Shown here: piece by piece, positions 1 through 7,881 of the stretch
How the letters are laid out: every line of letters begins with the position of its first letter
Position numbering within the stretch: position 1 is the stretch's first letter
Origin: Methanosphaera stadtmanae
Lineage (GTDB): Archaea; Methanobacteriota; Methanobacteria; Methanobacteriales; Methanobacteriaceae
Direction of reading: 5' to 3'
Assembly (NCBI GenBank): GCA_015062805.1
Contig: SUTQ01000004.1
Coordinates: forward strand, 2,283-59,528
DNA: 57,246 nucleotides
Position numbers and translations under genes: made by a program
The notes under the pieces: generated by a model
Told to the model about the DNA's origin: nothing
The model's input: only the letters and a program-made list of their open reading frames with translations
Database searches by the model: none

Positions 1-338
1 TGATGATGGTGTCCATGTCCTCCAACATACTGTTCTACTTCAGGTGAAGGTTCTAACCCAAGAATGGTAGGAATATCACGTTTTGTGTGTAAGCCATGTG
101 CTAAAAATACAGGAGTTACAATAATTTTTTTTACACCGGTAGATGCTAACTTATTGAAAGCTGAAGGTATGTTAGGTTCTGCTAATTCCATGAAACCTAC
201 TTCAATATTGTACTCTGGTTTTGTTTCTGAATATTTAGCTGCTATTGCCTGTACAACTTCTTTGTTGTAAGGTAATCTACTTCCATGCCCTATTAATAAA
301 ATTCCTGTATCATTCTTTGAGTTTGAATTTGAATCCAT
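1..338 (-). CDS. cfbA: Sirohydrochlorin nickel/cobalt chelatase CfbA (CbiX-S type), C-terminus cut by window edge
   Basis: Read on the minus strand from an ATG at 338, the protein starts MDSNSNSKNDTGILLIGHGS, the small-CbiX opening whose first His (GHGS) is a metal-site ligand. About 75-90 residues in comes the second signature, PVFLAHGLHTKRDIP, with another ligand His. The last visible residues, GGHGHHH, begin the His-rich stretch found in many small CbiX/CfbA proteins. In methanogens CfbA inserts nickel into sirohydrochlorin, the first committed step to cofactor F430 of methyl-coenzyme M reductase, and can also insert cobalt. The start overlaps the end of the DUF35 gene by 29 bases, so the two are probably co-transcribed. 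The function is known for the family; the metal used here is inferred. Confidence 0.88.
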   Translation of the reverse strand, partial: MDSNSNSKNDTGILLIGHGSRLPYNKEVVQAIAAKYSETKPEYNIEVGFMELAEPNIPSAFNKLASTGVKKIIVTPVFLAHGLHTKRDIPTILGLEPSPEVEQYVGGHGHHH

Positions 339-708
339 ATGATATTACTCCATCTTTTCCTTCTTCACGTATTTTTCTAAATACGACTTCTACTTCGTCT
401 CCTATGTTTATTTCATCTAAATCACAGTCAACAATTTGTGCAGTTACTTTTGCACCTTCATCTAATTCTATTATTCCAACAGCGTAAGGGGAATTGTTTT
501 TGAATTCATCGGTTGCTGCATGAATTATAGAATATGTGTAAATTTTTCCAGTTCCTTTAAATTGGAGGTCTTCTATATCACCATGGCTTCTACAATTTGG
601 ACAAACTACTTTTTTTGGGAAAAATGTTTCGTTACAGTTGTTACATTTTGTTCCTATTAAATTATATCTTTGGTCGTTATGACGCCATCCTTTGATAATG
701 TCACTCAT
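310..708 (-). CDS. DUF35 OB-fold protein with N-terminal zinc ribbon
   Basis: 132 residues. An N-terminal rubredoxin-like zinc ribbon has CNNC near residue 22 and CPNC near residue 36, followed by an OB-fold with the motifs GTGKIYTYSIIHAA and PYAVGIIELDEG, which define the DUF35 family. In archaea such proteins bridge acetoacetyl-CoA thiolase and HMG-CoA synthase in the mevalonate pathway and channel acetoacetyl-CoA. In many methanogens the gene follows those two enzymes; here it comes first in its unit, with about 320 bases of AT-rich DNA upstream and cfbA downstream. The acyl-CoA role is therefore from family knowledge, not from local context. Confidence 0.85.
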   Translation of the reverse strand: MSDIIKGWRHNDQRYNLIGTKCNNCNETFFPKKVVCPNCRSHGDIEDLQFKGTGKIYTYSIIHAATDEFKNNSPYAVGIIELDEGAKVTAQIVDCDLDEINIGDEVEVVFRKIREEGKDGVISYGFKFKLKE

Positions 709-1028
709 ATTATTTCCTCCGTAATAATAAATATTAATTATAAAATTATTCTTAATTAATATATTTACTTAACCTCTATTTATTATTAATTATTAAAAAT
801 CTTGAACTCACGTATATATTTCTAAATTATTAAAACTATTTAAAATTGATTTAAAATATTATATATTTGTATTATATTATAGATTTTAATAAAAAAAAGT
901 TATTAACATGAAATATTAAGGGATAGGACTTTAATTTTTTTATTATCATCGTTTTGAAAAAATAACAATGTTTATATCTTTAAAAAAGCATATTATTATT
1001 TAGTTTTATAAATTAAGGAAGTGGTAGT
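709..1028. promoter_or_regulatory. Divergent intergenic region with promoters
   Basis: 320 bases, extremely AT-rich, between the minus-strand DUF35 gene and the plus-strand gene at 1029. A TATA-like stretch (GTTTATATC, about 969-977) lies upstream of the plus gene, which also has a GGAAGTGGT ribosome-binding site just before its ATG. No open reading frame, RNA gene or clear repeat was seen. Confidence 0.4.
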
Positions 1029-1364
1029 ATGGATAAGATAGTTCATTATTCAATCAAAGATAAATTATCCTGTGATGATGTAATTTCAGTATCTATAAGA
1101 ATAACAGTTAAGAATTTCCCTGTTTCTGAAGTATTAGAATATCATAATGAAGGAAAATGGTCTAAAGATATATCCTTAATAAGTAGAACGTATAATGATA
1201 CTAAAATTCAAGAACAATGGGGTAATTTCCAGTCTAGGCTGTTATCATTCTTAGATGATGGGAATATGAGGGTCATAATGGATATTATGTCTGCTGATGA
1301 TAAATACTATTCCAGTAAATATGACTTGGAAGTAGTAGTTACATCATATGAAAGATTAGATTAA
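1029..1364 (+). CDS. Hypothetical protein, 111 aa
   Basis: Not recognised. The ATG follows the purine-rich Shine-Dalgarno GGAAGTGGT. The product is soluble, mixed alpha/beta in appearance, with no membrane segment, no cysteine pair and no signal peptide. The N-terminal half (SIRITVKNFPVSEVLEYH) and the C-terminal half (YDLEVVVTSYERL) look like strands around a central helix. It has its own promoter region and is followed by a separate TATA box for the prepilin-like genes, so it is probably a single-gene unit. Confidence 0.7.
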   Translation: MDKIVHYSIKDKLSCDDVISVSIRITVKNFPVSEVLEYHNEGKWSKDISLISRTYNDTKIQEQWGNFQSRLLSFLDDGNMRVIMDIMSADDKYYSSKYDLEVVVTSYERLD

Positions 1365-1460
1365 TATTTATCTTCTTTTAAATTACTTTTTTTAATATGT
1401 TTATATATTTGGTTAAATTTATAAACAATGTTTTACATATCCATCATTATTAAGTATATT

Positions 1461-2396
1461 ATGAAAATTATTAATGATGAAAATGGTTATATTACCAGTA
1501 TATTGTTGTTAATTATATTGATTCCAGTACTACTATTACTGGTAATTACAATAGATGAATATAGCGATAATGTAAACAATACTGTTGAAACTTTAGAATC
1601 AAATCAAATTATAAGTATAAGTGAAGATTTTGAAAATGAAATCATGCTTATTACTAAAGACTCATTGCACAACATTACATATGATATTGTTACTTCAAGA
1701 AGATCAATCACAAATAGAGATACGATAAAAAAATATATTCAACATAAAATTGATGATAGAAAAATTAGTTACAATAATACGGATTTTTTAATAGAATGTA
1801 AAATAAATGACTTGAAACCCTCAAATAATCCATTTAAAGTTGAAATAGATTATACTTTTGAAGTTACAACAAAGAATAACAAAATCAAAAACACTAAAAA
1901 TGAACAAAAACTTGTAGAGATTACAGATAAGAAATTCCCAGTATATGATCCGCTACCAACACTTAAAACTGGAGCGACATTTAATGTCAATAACATTAAT
2001 TTTGGAAAAAAGTTATCTGATTACATAAATTTAGACAATGCAGATGTATATTTGAATACAATTCAAACAATAATTATTAGGGAATGTCCCTTAAATGATT
2101 ATACTCAGCACGGAAATAGTAATGAAACAATTTTTTCCTGTTTAAACAATCATTATTATCATAATAGTCATGATGGTATGTGTATCTTTTGTCGATTAGA
2201 AAATAAGACAGATTGTAATCATTACGGATTTGAAACATTTATTTTACCAACAAAACTTGTCGATGAGGCACCAGTATCAATAGACCACGTATTATTAAAT
2301 GATAGAAATAATCAATATTCGGGAAACTTAATTACAATAGAAAATGATACCTTTATCTATTTGGATAATGGACATAAGTCAAAATACGGATTATGA
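1461..2396 (+). CDS. Prepilin-like membrane-anchored protein with Cys/His cluster
   Basis: About 311 residues from the ATG at 1461; an in-frame ATG at 1428 would add 11 hydrophobic residues. I prefer 1461 because MKIINDENGYITSILL resembles an archaeal class III prepilin leader: short polar N-terminus, glycine, then an uninterrupted hydrophobic segment of about 20 residues. However, a TATA-like box at 1400-1408 places the transcription start near 1428, so a leaderless start there is possible. The outer domain carries C, C, CxxC, C and several His (roughly residues 209-255 from 1461), a possible metal site. It overlaps the next gene by 4 bases (ATGA), which implies translational coupling. Pilus or pseudopilus membership is inferred. 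Confidence 0.65.
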   Translation: MKIINDENGYITSILLLIILIPVLLLLVITIDEYSDNVNNTVETLESNQIISISEDFENEIMLITKDSLHNITYDIVTSRRSITNRDTIKKYIQHKIDDRKISYNNTDFLIECKINDLKPSNNPFKVEIDYTFEVTTKNNKIKNTKNEQKLVEITDKKFPVYDPLPTLKTGATFNVNNINFGKKLSDYINLDNADVYLNTIQTIIIRECPLNDYTQHGNSNETIFSCLNNHYYHNSHDGMCIFCRLENKTDCNHYGFETFILPTKLVDEAPVSIDHVLLNDRNNQYSGNLITIENDTFIYLDNGHKSKYGL

Positions 2397-3232
2397 ACAA
2401 TAAAGGACAAATAATAATTACCGACATATTACTTTACTTAATACTTTTATTAGTGATATTCTCGTTGGTTATATATGCAACAGAAACATTAAACGATAAT
2501 CAAGTTACAAAAATAAACAATAAACAAGCTAATCAGTTTTTGAAAGATAGTTTATCAACATTAACAAAAACAAGCGGAACTCCAAGTAATTGGGAATATT
2601 CAAGCAGTAACAATATCCAAACTATTGGTTTAAAATCCAATAAAGGTCAATTATTAAGTTATGATAAATTAATTAAGTTAAAAACTAACCCTAATCTCTT
2701 GGATGGATATTTTCCAGATTCTTTGGATTATTCTTTAACACTATATCCTCGGGATAATGTCAATAGCAAGGAATTGATTGCAGGAAAAAACTCTTTTACT
2801 AATAATAAACAAGTTCAGTCAAAAAGTGTATTGGTGTTGTTTGATTATGAATTTAATACATTATCCTTCAATAAGGAAAATTCAAGTGAATCTTGTCCAT
2901 ATAAACATGATAACCAATGGGTTTGCAAAGCAATAAACATTAATGAATTATCATTATCTTCAGGTAAATATTATATTATATCAGATTCAAATGTTGAATA
3001 CATATTTTCTAATACATATTCTCAAAATGCAACTGGTCAAACAAATAAATTATGTATTAACAATCATTTTGAACGGTTAAGAAAAAATACTAATCAAACC
3101 ATATATTTACATATTAAAGCTGATAATAACAACACTTATTTAGTTTATGATACAAAAAATAGGGAAAAGTTTTTAGAAGAAGTAATTAAACCAAGAACAT
3201 ATGTATTAAACATGAAAATAGCTAATAGCTAA
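2393..3232 (+). CDS. Prepilin-like protein with class III-type N-terminus
   Basis: 279 residues. It begins MNNKGQIIITDILLYLILLL: a short basic leader, a G-Q junction like the class III (EppA-type) cleavage site, and a hydrophobic helix to about residue 29. The following segment contains TKTSGTPSNWE and IGLKSNKGQLLSYDKLIKL, an arrangement that recurs in archaeal pseudopilin-like proteins. It overlaps the upstream gene by 4 bases, and its TAA abuts the methyltransferase leader. The N-terminus resembles that of the protein at 49037. Anchoring outside the membrane is well supported; a pilus role is inferred, and no secretion ATPase or assembly gene is nearby. Confidence 0.68.
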   Translation: MNNKGQIIITDILLYLILLLVIFSLVIYATETLNDNQVTKINNKQANQFLKDSLSTLTKTSGTPSNWEYSSSNNIQTIGLKSNKGQLLSYDKLIKLKTNPNLLDGYFPDSLDYSLTLYPRDNVNSKELIAGKNSFTNNKQVQSKSVLVLFDYEFNTLSFNKENSSESCPYKHDNQWVCKAININELSLSSGKYYIISDSNVEYIFSNTYSQNATGQTNKLCINNHFERLRKNTNQTIYLHIKADNNNTYLVYDTKNREKFLEEVIKPRTYVLNMKIANS

Positions 3233-3246
3233 TGAGGAATAATAAA

Positions 3247-3918
3247 ATGAAAAATAAGGAAGTACTTGAAGCATTTAATAAAGCATCAAATGATTATGAT
3301 AAGTTTAGAAAACAGGCAATACCTAATATGGACATCTATTATGATACAGTGGTAAATTTAACAAATAATTATATAAATCCACAAATATTGGATTTAGGTG
3401 CAGGAACAGGAATATTAACAGAATTACTGTACAAAAAGCATCCTAATGCAGACGTAACATTGGTTGATTTGTCAACAAAAATGTTAAACATAGCAAAAAA
3501 GAAATTTGCTAACCTTAATTTCAAGTATGTAGAAGCTGATTATTTAACATACGATTTTAAAGAGAAGTATGATATAATAGTTTCATCGTTATCTATCCAT
3601 CATTTAACCGATGAAGAAAAAAAACTTTTATACAAAAGAATCTACAATTACTTGAAAGATGGAGGTATATTCATAAATGCAGATCAAGTTTATGGTGCTA
3701 CAGAATCTACCGAGAAGATATACAAAGAACAAGATTCCACTTATTTAAATAAACAAAATATTCCCGAAGAGGAAAAGGAAATTTTAAGACAAAGAAGGTT
3801 ACTGGATAAGCCAGCAAAGTTATTGGATACAATACAATGGTATAATAAGATTGGCTATAAAAATGTGGATGTTTACTATAAGTATTACAGATACTTTGTA
3901 ATAGCTGGTGAAAAATAG
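3247..3918 (+). CDS. Class I SAM-dependent methyltransferase
   Basis: 223 residues from ATG 3247, chosen because GAGG lies 9 bases before it; an ATG at 3232 overlaps the previous stop and has no such site. Motif I (ILDLGAGTGILTELL) and the acidic end of beta-2 (VTLVDLSTKML) form the SAM pocket, and the post-I motif and SSLSIHHLTDEEK match UbiE/TrmN-like small-molecule methyltransferases. The C-terminal third is helical, ending YYKYYRYFVIAGEK. The substrate is unknown. It is the last gene of the prepilin-like unit, and its TAG sits in a strong stem-loop. Confidence 0.85.
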   Translation: MKNKEVLEAFNKASNDYDKFRKQAIPNMDIYYDTVVNLTNNYINPQILDLGAGTGILTELLYKKHPNADVTLVDLSTKMLNIAKKKFANLNFKYVEADYLTYDFKEKYDIIVSSLSIHHLTDEEKKLLYKRIYNYLKDGGIFINADQVYGATESTEKIYKEQDSTYLNKQNIPEEEKEILRQRRLLDKPAKLLDTIQWYNKIGYKNVDVYYKYYRYFVIAGEK

Positions 3919-3932
3919 TAACTATTTTTTTT
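3911..3932 (+). terminator. Stem-loop terminator containing the stop codon
   Basis: AAAAATAG at 3911-3918 pairs perfectly with CTATTTTT at 3922-3929 around a 3-base loop and runs into further T residues to 3932. The TAG stop of the methyltransferase (3916-3918) is the top of the ascending arm. Confidence 0.55.
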
Positions 3933-4112
3933 GGTTCAAAAGAAATTCTATTTTTTAGTTCTGAAATATCTTATAAAAGTAAAAAAATGCTGGCAATGTA
4001 TAAAAACCATGTCGGCGTTTATAGAAAAATATTTTAAAAAAGTGGATTGAATTTAATATTTAAGAACATTTTATTCTTAAATATTTCAAAAAACAATATA
4101 ATAATAGAGAAC

Positions 4113-4787
4113 ATGAACAAAAACAATGATATAATGAATAATAAATCAAAGGATATTAATTGGAAAGAAATATTAAAAAACTATTCTATATTACTTATTG
4201 GACTATTTATAATGTCTTTTGGTGTAGCACTATCCGTAAAATCAGATTTAGGTACAACACCAATATCCTGCATTCCAAACGTACTTAAATATGCACTACC
4301 TTTATCGTTAGGTACAATAACCATAATATTCAACTTTTTGTTAGTAATTATACAAGTAATAATTCTTAAAAATGAATTTCAAAGAAAACAGTGGTTGCAA
4401 GTAATATTGACTATATTCTTTGGATATTTCATTGATTTGGCCTTATATATTTTAACTCCATTACAAGCAACAGGTTATATTTCAAAATGGATACTATGTA
4501 TCATCAGTTGTTTCATAATTGCCTTTGGAGTCTATTTGGAAGTGGTCTCAAATGCTATAGTACTTCCGGGAGAAGGTGTTTCATTGGCGGTTCGGCACGT
4601 TACTAAGATAGAATTTGGAAAATTAAAAACTGCTTTTGATTCCTCAAATGTTATTATTGGTGGAATATTGTCTTTAGCATTATATGGTACATTTCAGGGA
4701 ATAGGTCTGGGAACCATTTTTGCAGGTATAGTTGTGGGCTATATTGTAAGATTTTATCGAACAATTATCGAAAAAATTATAAGTTAA
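4113..4787 (+). CDS. YczE/YyaS/YitT-type integral membrane protein
   Basis: About 224 residues from ATG 4113; the frame stays open to a TTG at 4047, but the extra residues are low-complexity and have no ribosome-binding site. There are five to six hydrophobic helices. The signature after the first helix, GVALSVKSDLGTTPISCIPNVL, and the later EVVSNAIVLPGEGVSLAV are typical of the YczE/YitT family of uncharacterised membrane proteins. It is a monocistronic plus-strand gene facing the lipoprotein gene. Transport or export has been suggested for relatives, but no function can be assigned. Confidence 0.75.
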   Translation: MNKNNDIMNNKSKDINWKEILKNYSILLIGLFIMSFGVALSVKSDLGTTPISCIPNVLKYALPLSLGTITIIFNFLLVIIQVIILKNEFQRKQWLQVILTIFFGYFIDLALYILTPLQATGYISKWILCIISCFIIAFGVYLEVVSNAIVLPGEGVSLAVRHVTKIEFGKLKTAFDSSNVIIGGILSLALYGTFQGIGLGTIFAGIVVGYIVRFYRTIIEKIIS

Positions 4788-4794
4788 TAAAAAA

Positions 4795-4823
4795 AGTAAG
4801 GGAGTTGAATTTATTCAAACTCC
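4795..4823 (-). terminator. Terminator for the lipoprotein gene, stop codon in the loop
   Basis: GGAGTT (4801-4806) pairs with AACTCC (4818-4823) and GAAT (4807-4810) with ATTC (4813-4816), with one bulged A. The minus-strand TAA (complement of 4811-4813) lies at the apex. On the minus strand the hairpin is followed within five bases by seven T residues. It may also stop the convergent plus gene. Confidence 0.55.
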
Positions 4824-5836
4824 AAAGCCATTTGGTATAAATCTTCTGCTTCTTCTTCAGCTGAATAGTAAACTTTATCGTTTTGTGGACTGTAATAAGG
4901 GTAATTTTCTCTTACAGCTACATTTTTACCTTTATAAACAATGTCAACAAAATCTCCAGCTTCATCTACAGAATATATTTTTTCATCTACTTCTACTAGT
5001 TTTAATAAAATAATTTCACCCGTTTCTGCATTAATTGTAGCATTACCCGTGATGTTTTTATTTGAACTTTCATTTAAAGCATTGAATGTAATATTGTAAA
5101 AGTCTGTGTTATTTTCACTAAATGTACTTATGACGTAAGTAGGATTTTTGATTGAATAGTTTCTTTCTAGTTCACTGTTCATCTTTTCTTTTATTTCATC
5201 TTCCGGTAATAAAGTTACTTCAGTAGTGTTTAAGCCATTTTTCTCAGTTTCATTAGAATTATTAGTTGTAGTTTTAGTAGTTCCTTCATCATTTACTTCA
5301 TCTCTAAATGCTCCTCCATTAAAGGAGTATCCTAATTGATCATTTCCAATTGGACCGTTTTCAGCATCTACTTCTAAGTAACCATACCAACCTTGATTAT
5401 CATAAATGTCTATGACATAAATCGGTTTATTTTCAATGTAAACTAATGTTGTTTCGGTAGTAAAGTCAACATTTGGATTTTCACTTTTTAAAATATTGAT
5501 AATCTGTTTTTCAATGTCTACTTTTGAAATTTTTGGTTGTGTGGTACTGGTACTTTGTTGTTTTTCTTTAATAGCTTTTGAAGTGGATTCGTTAGCTATT
5601 TTTATGTTTCCTGTTTTATTGACTTTAGCTATCGTTGTCTTCTTAACACTATCTTGTGTATTTTTTGCATCAGAGTTTGAAGAGTCATCTCCTTGCAATA
5701 TGTCCATAGGATTATCATTTCCAATAACATTGCTTATTGATGGGGAATCCCCTCCATCTACATAATGTATACACCCTGATACGGATACTACTCCAATAGT
5801 AAGAAGTAGTATTAGAATAGGCGTATATTTATTCAT
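4811..5836 (-). CDS. Secreted lipoprotein-like protein with Thr/Ser/Asn-rich linkers
   Basis: 341 residues with an N-terminal signal: a hydrophobic stretch to about residue 20 ending VVSVSGC, a plausible lipobox with Cys22 as the lipid-anchored residue. Two low-complexity linkers (about 45-105 and 185-200) flank two similar-looking alpha/beta modules: QIINILKSENPNVDFTTETT with VYIENKPIYVIDIYD, and EKMNSELERNYSIKNPTY with NITFNALNES. Such repeats resemble PepSY-type domains, but I cannot confirm that. It is probably exposed on the cell surface. Two 14-base direct repeats sit just upstream of its start. Confidence 0.72.
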   Translation of the reverse strand: MNKYTPILILLLTIGVVSVSGCIHYVDGGDSPSISNVIGNDNPMDILQGDDSSNSDAKNTQDSVKKTTIAKVNKTGNIKIANESTSKAIKEKQQSTSTTQPKISKVDIEKQIINILKSENPNVDFTTETTLVYIENKPIYVIDIYDNQGWYGYLEVDAENGPIGNDQLGYSFNGGAFRDEVNDEGTTKTTTNNSNETEKNGLNTTEVTLLPEDEIKEKMNSELERNYSIKNPTYVISTFSENNTDFYNITFNALNESSNKNITGNATINAETGEIILLKLVEVDEKIYSVDEAGDFVDIVYKGKNVAVRENYPYYSPQNDKVYYSAEEEAEDLYQMALEFE

Positions 5837-6168
5837 ATTTAATCTCCTATTTAATTCTATTTCTAGGCGTATATTACTTTTATTTTCTATTTCTAGGCTT
5901 CTTATTAATAAAATGACTATAATCTTAATGTATGATATTTGTTTTAATTATATAATCATCTACTAATGAATTGTATTAAGAAGTATAAATACTTTTTTTA
6001 ATATATGAAAATTAATTTTTTAAGAAATTTATATAAAACATAATATTATAACTGATTTTTTTATAATTTTTGTGTTTTTAACAATATTTTAATAATTTTT
6101 GGTTAAATTCACAATATTATTATAATATGTAACATAGATAATAATATAATAAGATATGAGATGACACT
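5837..6168. promoter_or_regulatory. Divergent intergenic region with a 14-base direct repeat
   Basis: 332 AT-rich bases between the lipoprotein gene (minus) and the Lrp gene (plus). TTCTATTTCTAGGC occurs at 5855-5868 and again at 5885-5898, exactly 30 bases apart and close to the lipoprotein start. The Lrp gene is preceded by AT-rich TATA-like runs (about 6118-6150) and a GAGATGA ribosome-binding site. No open reading frame or RNA gene was recognised. Confidence 0.45.
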
Positions 6169-6618
6169 ATGGATGAAACCGATAAAAAGATATTAAATGT
6201 TCTGTCTGAAAATGCCAGAACAGCAATATCGTCTATTTCTAAAAAAACAGGAATACCCAACTCTACGATATCAAATAGAATACATAAACTCGAAAAAAAT
6301 AATGTAATTGAACAATACACCACTATTTTAAATCCTGAAAAAATTGGTGTAAATGTTACCTCATTAATAATTATTCAAACAGAAACTGAAAAGCATGAAC
6401 ACGTTGAGATTGAGTTACCGAAACTTGAACAGGTATCACAAGTTTATAGTATTTCCGGGGAATATGATATTCTAATAAAAGTATGGGCAAAAAATTTGGA
6501 AGAATTAAATGAAATAATCAATTCACAGATTAGAACAATTGATGGAATTGAAGAATTAAGAGAATTAATTGTAATGGAAAGATTAAAAGATGAACCCTTA
6601 AAAATAAAACTGGATTAA
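6169..6618 (+). CDS. Lrp/AsnC-family transcriptional regulator
   Basis: 149 residues, the usual length for the family. The N-terminal winged helix (MDETDKKILNVLSENARTAI, then SISKKTGIPNSTISNRIHKLE with the recognition helix near residues 32-45) is followed by a RAM ligand-binding domain from about residue 65 (TSLIIIQTETEKH, then VYSISGEYDILIKVWAKNLEEL). The GEYD motif in the RAM domain is characteristic. It is divergent from the lipoprotein gene and 22 bases upstream of the PRC/MgtE-N gene, so it may control either. The ligand is unknown. Confidence 0.9.
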   Translation: MDETDKKILNVLSENARTAISSISKKTGIPNSTISNRIHKLEKNNVIEQYTTILNPEKIGVNVTSLIIIQTETEKHEHVEIELPKLEQVSQVYSISGEYDILIKVWAKNLEELNEIINSQIRTIDGIEELRELIVMERLKDEPLKIKLD

Positions 6619-6640
6619 CCATTACAAAGGTGGTGATACT

Positions 6641-7867
6641 GTGTACTTAACAGAACTACTAACAAAGATAGTATATGATAGTAATAAAGAAAAATTGGGA
6701 AAAATAAAGGATGTAGTAATTTCTCCTGATAAAGCTTATCCCAAAATAGAGGCAATAAAAATAAAAGCTAATGGTGAATTTTATTTCATACCCTCTTCAT
6801 ATATTAAAGAAATAACTGGTAATAAAGTACTGCTGACAACACCACTGGAAGATATTAAACAATACCCTAAACAAGACTCTCAAATAAAATTATCTAGAGA
6901 TATTTTAGATCGTCAAGTAGTAGATATGGAAGGCAGTAAAATTAGAAGGGTCAATGATGTAGAAATCTCATATAAAATGGGTGACTATTATATTATTGGA
7001 GTAGACATAGGGGTAAACGGATTATTTAGAAGACTAGGTATGGGTGGATTATCTAAGAAAATAAAACATCAAGATAATATAATTTCTTGGAAAGATATTG
7101 ATTCTTTGGATTTTTCTAACTTAAAGCTTAAAGTTTCAAAGAAAAAATTAAGAAAATTACATCCTGCAGATATTGCAGAAATAGTTGATGATTTAGGAAT
7201 ATCAGATTCAATGAGTATACTTAATTCACTGGATGATGAATCAGCTGCAGATGCTTTTGAAGAAATATCCCCAGAAAAACAAAAAACCATACTTACAGAA
7301 ATGGAAGAAAAAGAGGCAGCAGATCTTGTAGATGAGATGTCACCGGATGATGCGGCCGATCTATTGGCAACAATATCTGATGAGAAAAAAGAGGAAATTC
7401 TGGAATTAATGGATCCGGAAGAATCACAAGAATTAAGGGAATTGTTGGAATATCCAGAAAACACTGCTGGCGGGGTAATGACAACAGAATATGCATCAGT
7501 AATAGGTAATATATCAACAAAAGAGGTAATGAATGAAATAAGACAAATTGCTGATGAAGTGGAAACCTTGTATTATATTTATATTTTATCGGCTGAAGAA
7601 AAATTAGAAGGTGTAGTAACAATAAGGGAATTACTCCTAAATGATGATGAAACAATGATTTATGATTATATGATAAAGGATGTTGTTTCAGTTGATGTAA
7701 ATGAAGAAGAAACTGAAGTAGCAAAAATTATTGCAAAATATAATCTAATTGCCCTTCCGGTTGTTGATGAAAGAGAAAAAATGAAAGGGATAATCACTGT
7801 GGATGATGCGATAGACATAATTCTACCTACTGCTTGGAAGAAAAGATTACCTAAAATGTTTAGATAA
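6641..7867 (+). CDS. PRC-barrel / MgtE-N / twin CBS cytosolic protein
   Basis: 408 residues from a GTG preceded by AAAGGTGGTGAT. Domain order: two PRC-barrel-like modules (about 1-70 and 85-150), an MgtE N-terminal superhelix (about 170-275, with HPADIAEIVDDLG and MSPDDAADLLATISDEKK), and a CBS pair (about 280-395, with YPENTAGGVMTTEYASV and LPVVDEREKMKGIITVDDAID). It has the cytosolic sensor half of the MgtE magnesium channel but no transmembrane domain. It lies 14 bases before an Nramp-family transporter and probably forms an operon with it; regulation of that transporter by Mg2+ or nucleotide is inferred. Confidence 0.87.
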   Translation: MYLTELLTKIVYDSNKEKLGKIKDVVISPDKAYPKIEAIKIKANGEFYFIPSSYIKEITGNKVLLTTPLEDIKQYPKQDSQIKLSRDILDRQVVDMEGSKIRRVNDVEISYKMGDYYIIGVDIGVNGLFRRLGMGGLSKKIKHQDNIISWKDIDSLDFSNLKLKVSKKKLRKLHPADIAEIVDDLGISDSMSILNSLDDESAADAFEEISPEKQKTILTEMEEKEAADLVDEMSPDDAADLLATISDEKKEEILELMDPEESQELRELLEYPENTAGGVMTTEYASVIGNISTKEVMNEIRQIADEVETLYYIYILSAEEKLEGVVTIRELLLNDDETMIYDYMIKDVVSVDVNEEETEVAKIIAKYNLIALPVVDEREKMKGIITVDDAIDIILPTAWKKRLPKMFR

Positions 7868-7881
7868 AATGGAGGCTTATT

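Noticed and set aside
7069-7724. Long antisense open frames in the MgtE-N/CBS gene
   Set aside because: They are shadows of the real gene; the translations are Ser/Ile- or Leu/His-biased low-complexity sequence without ribosome-binding sites.
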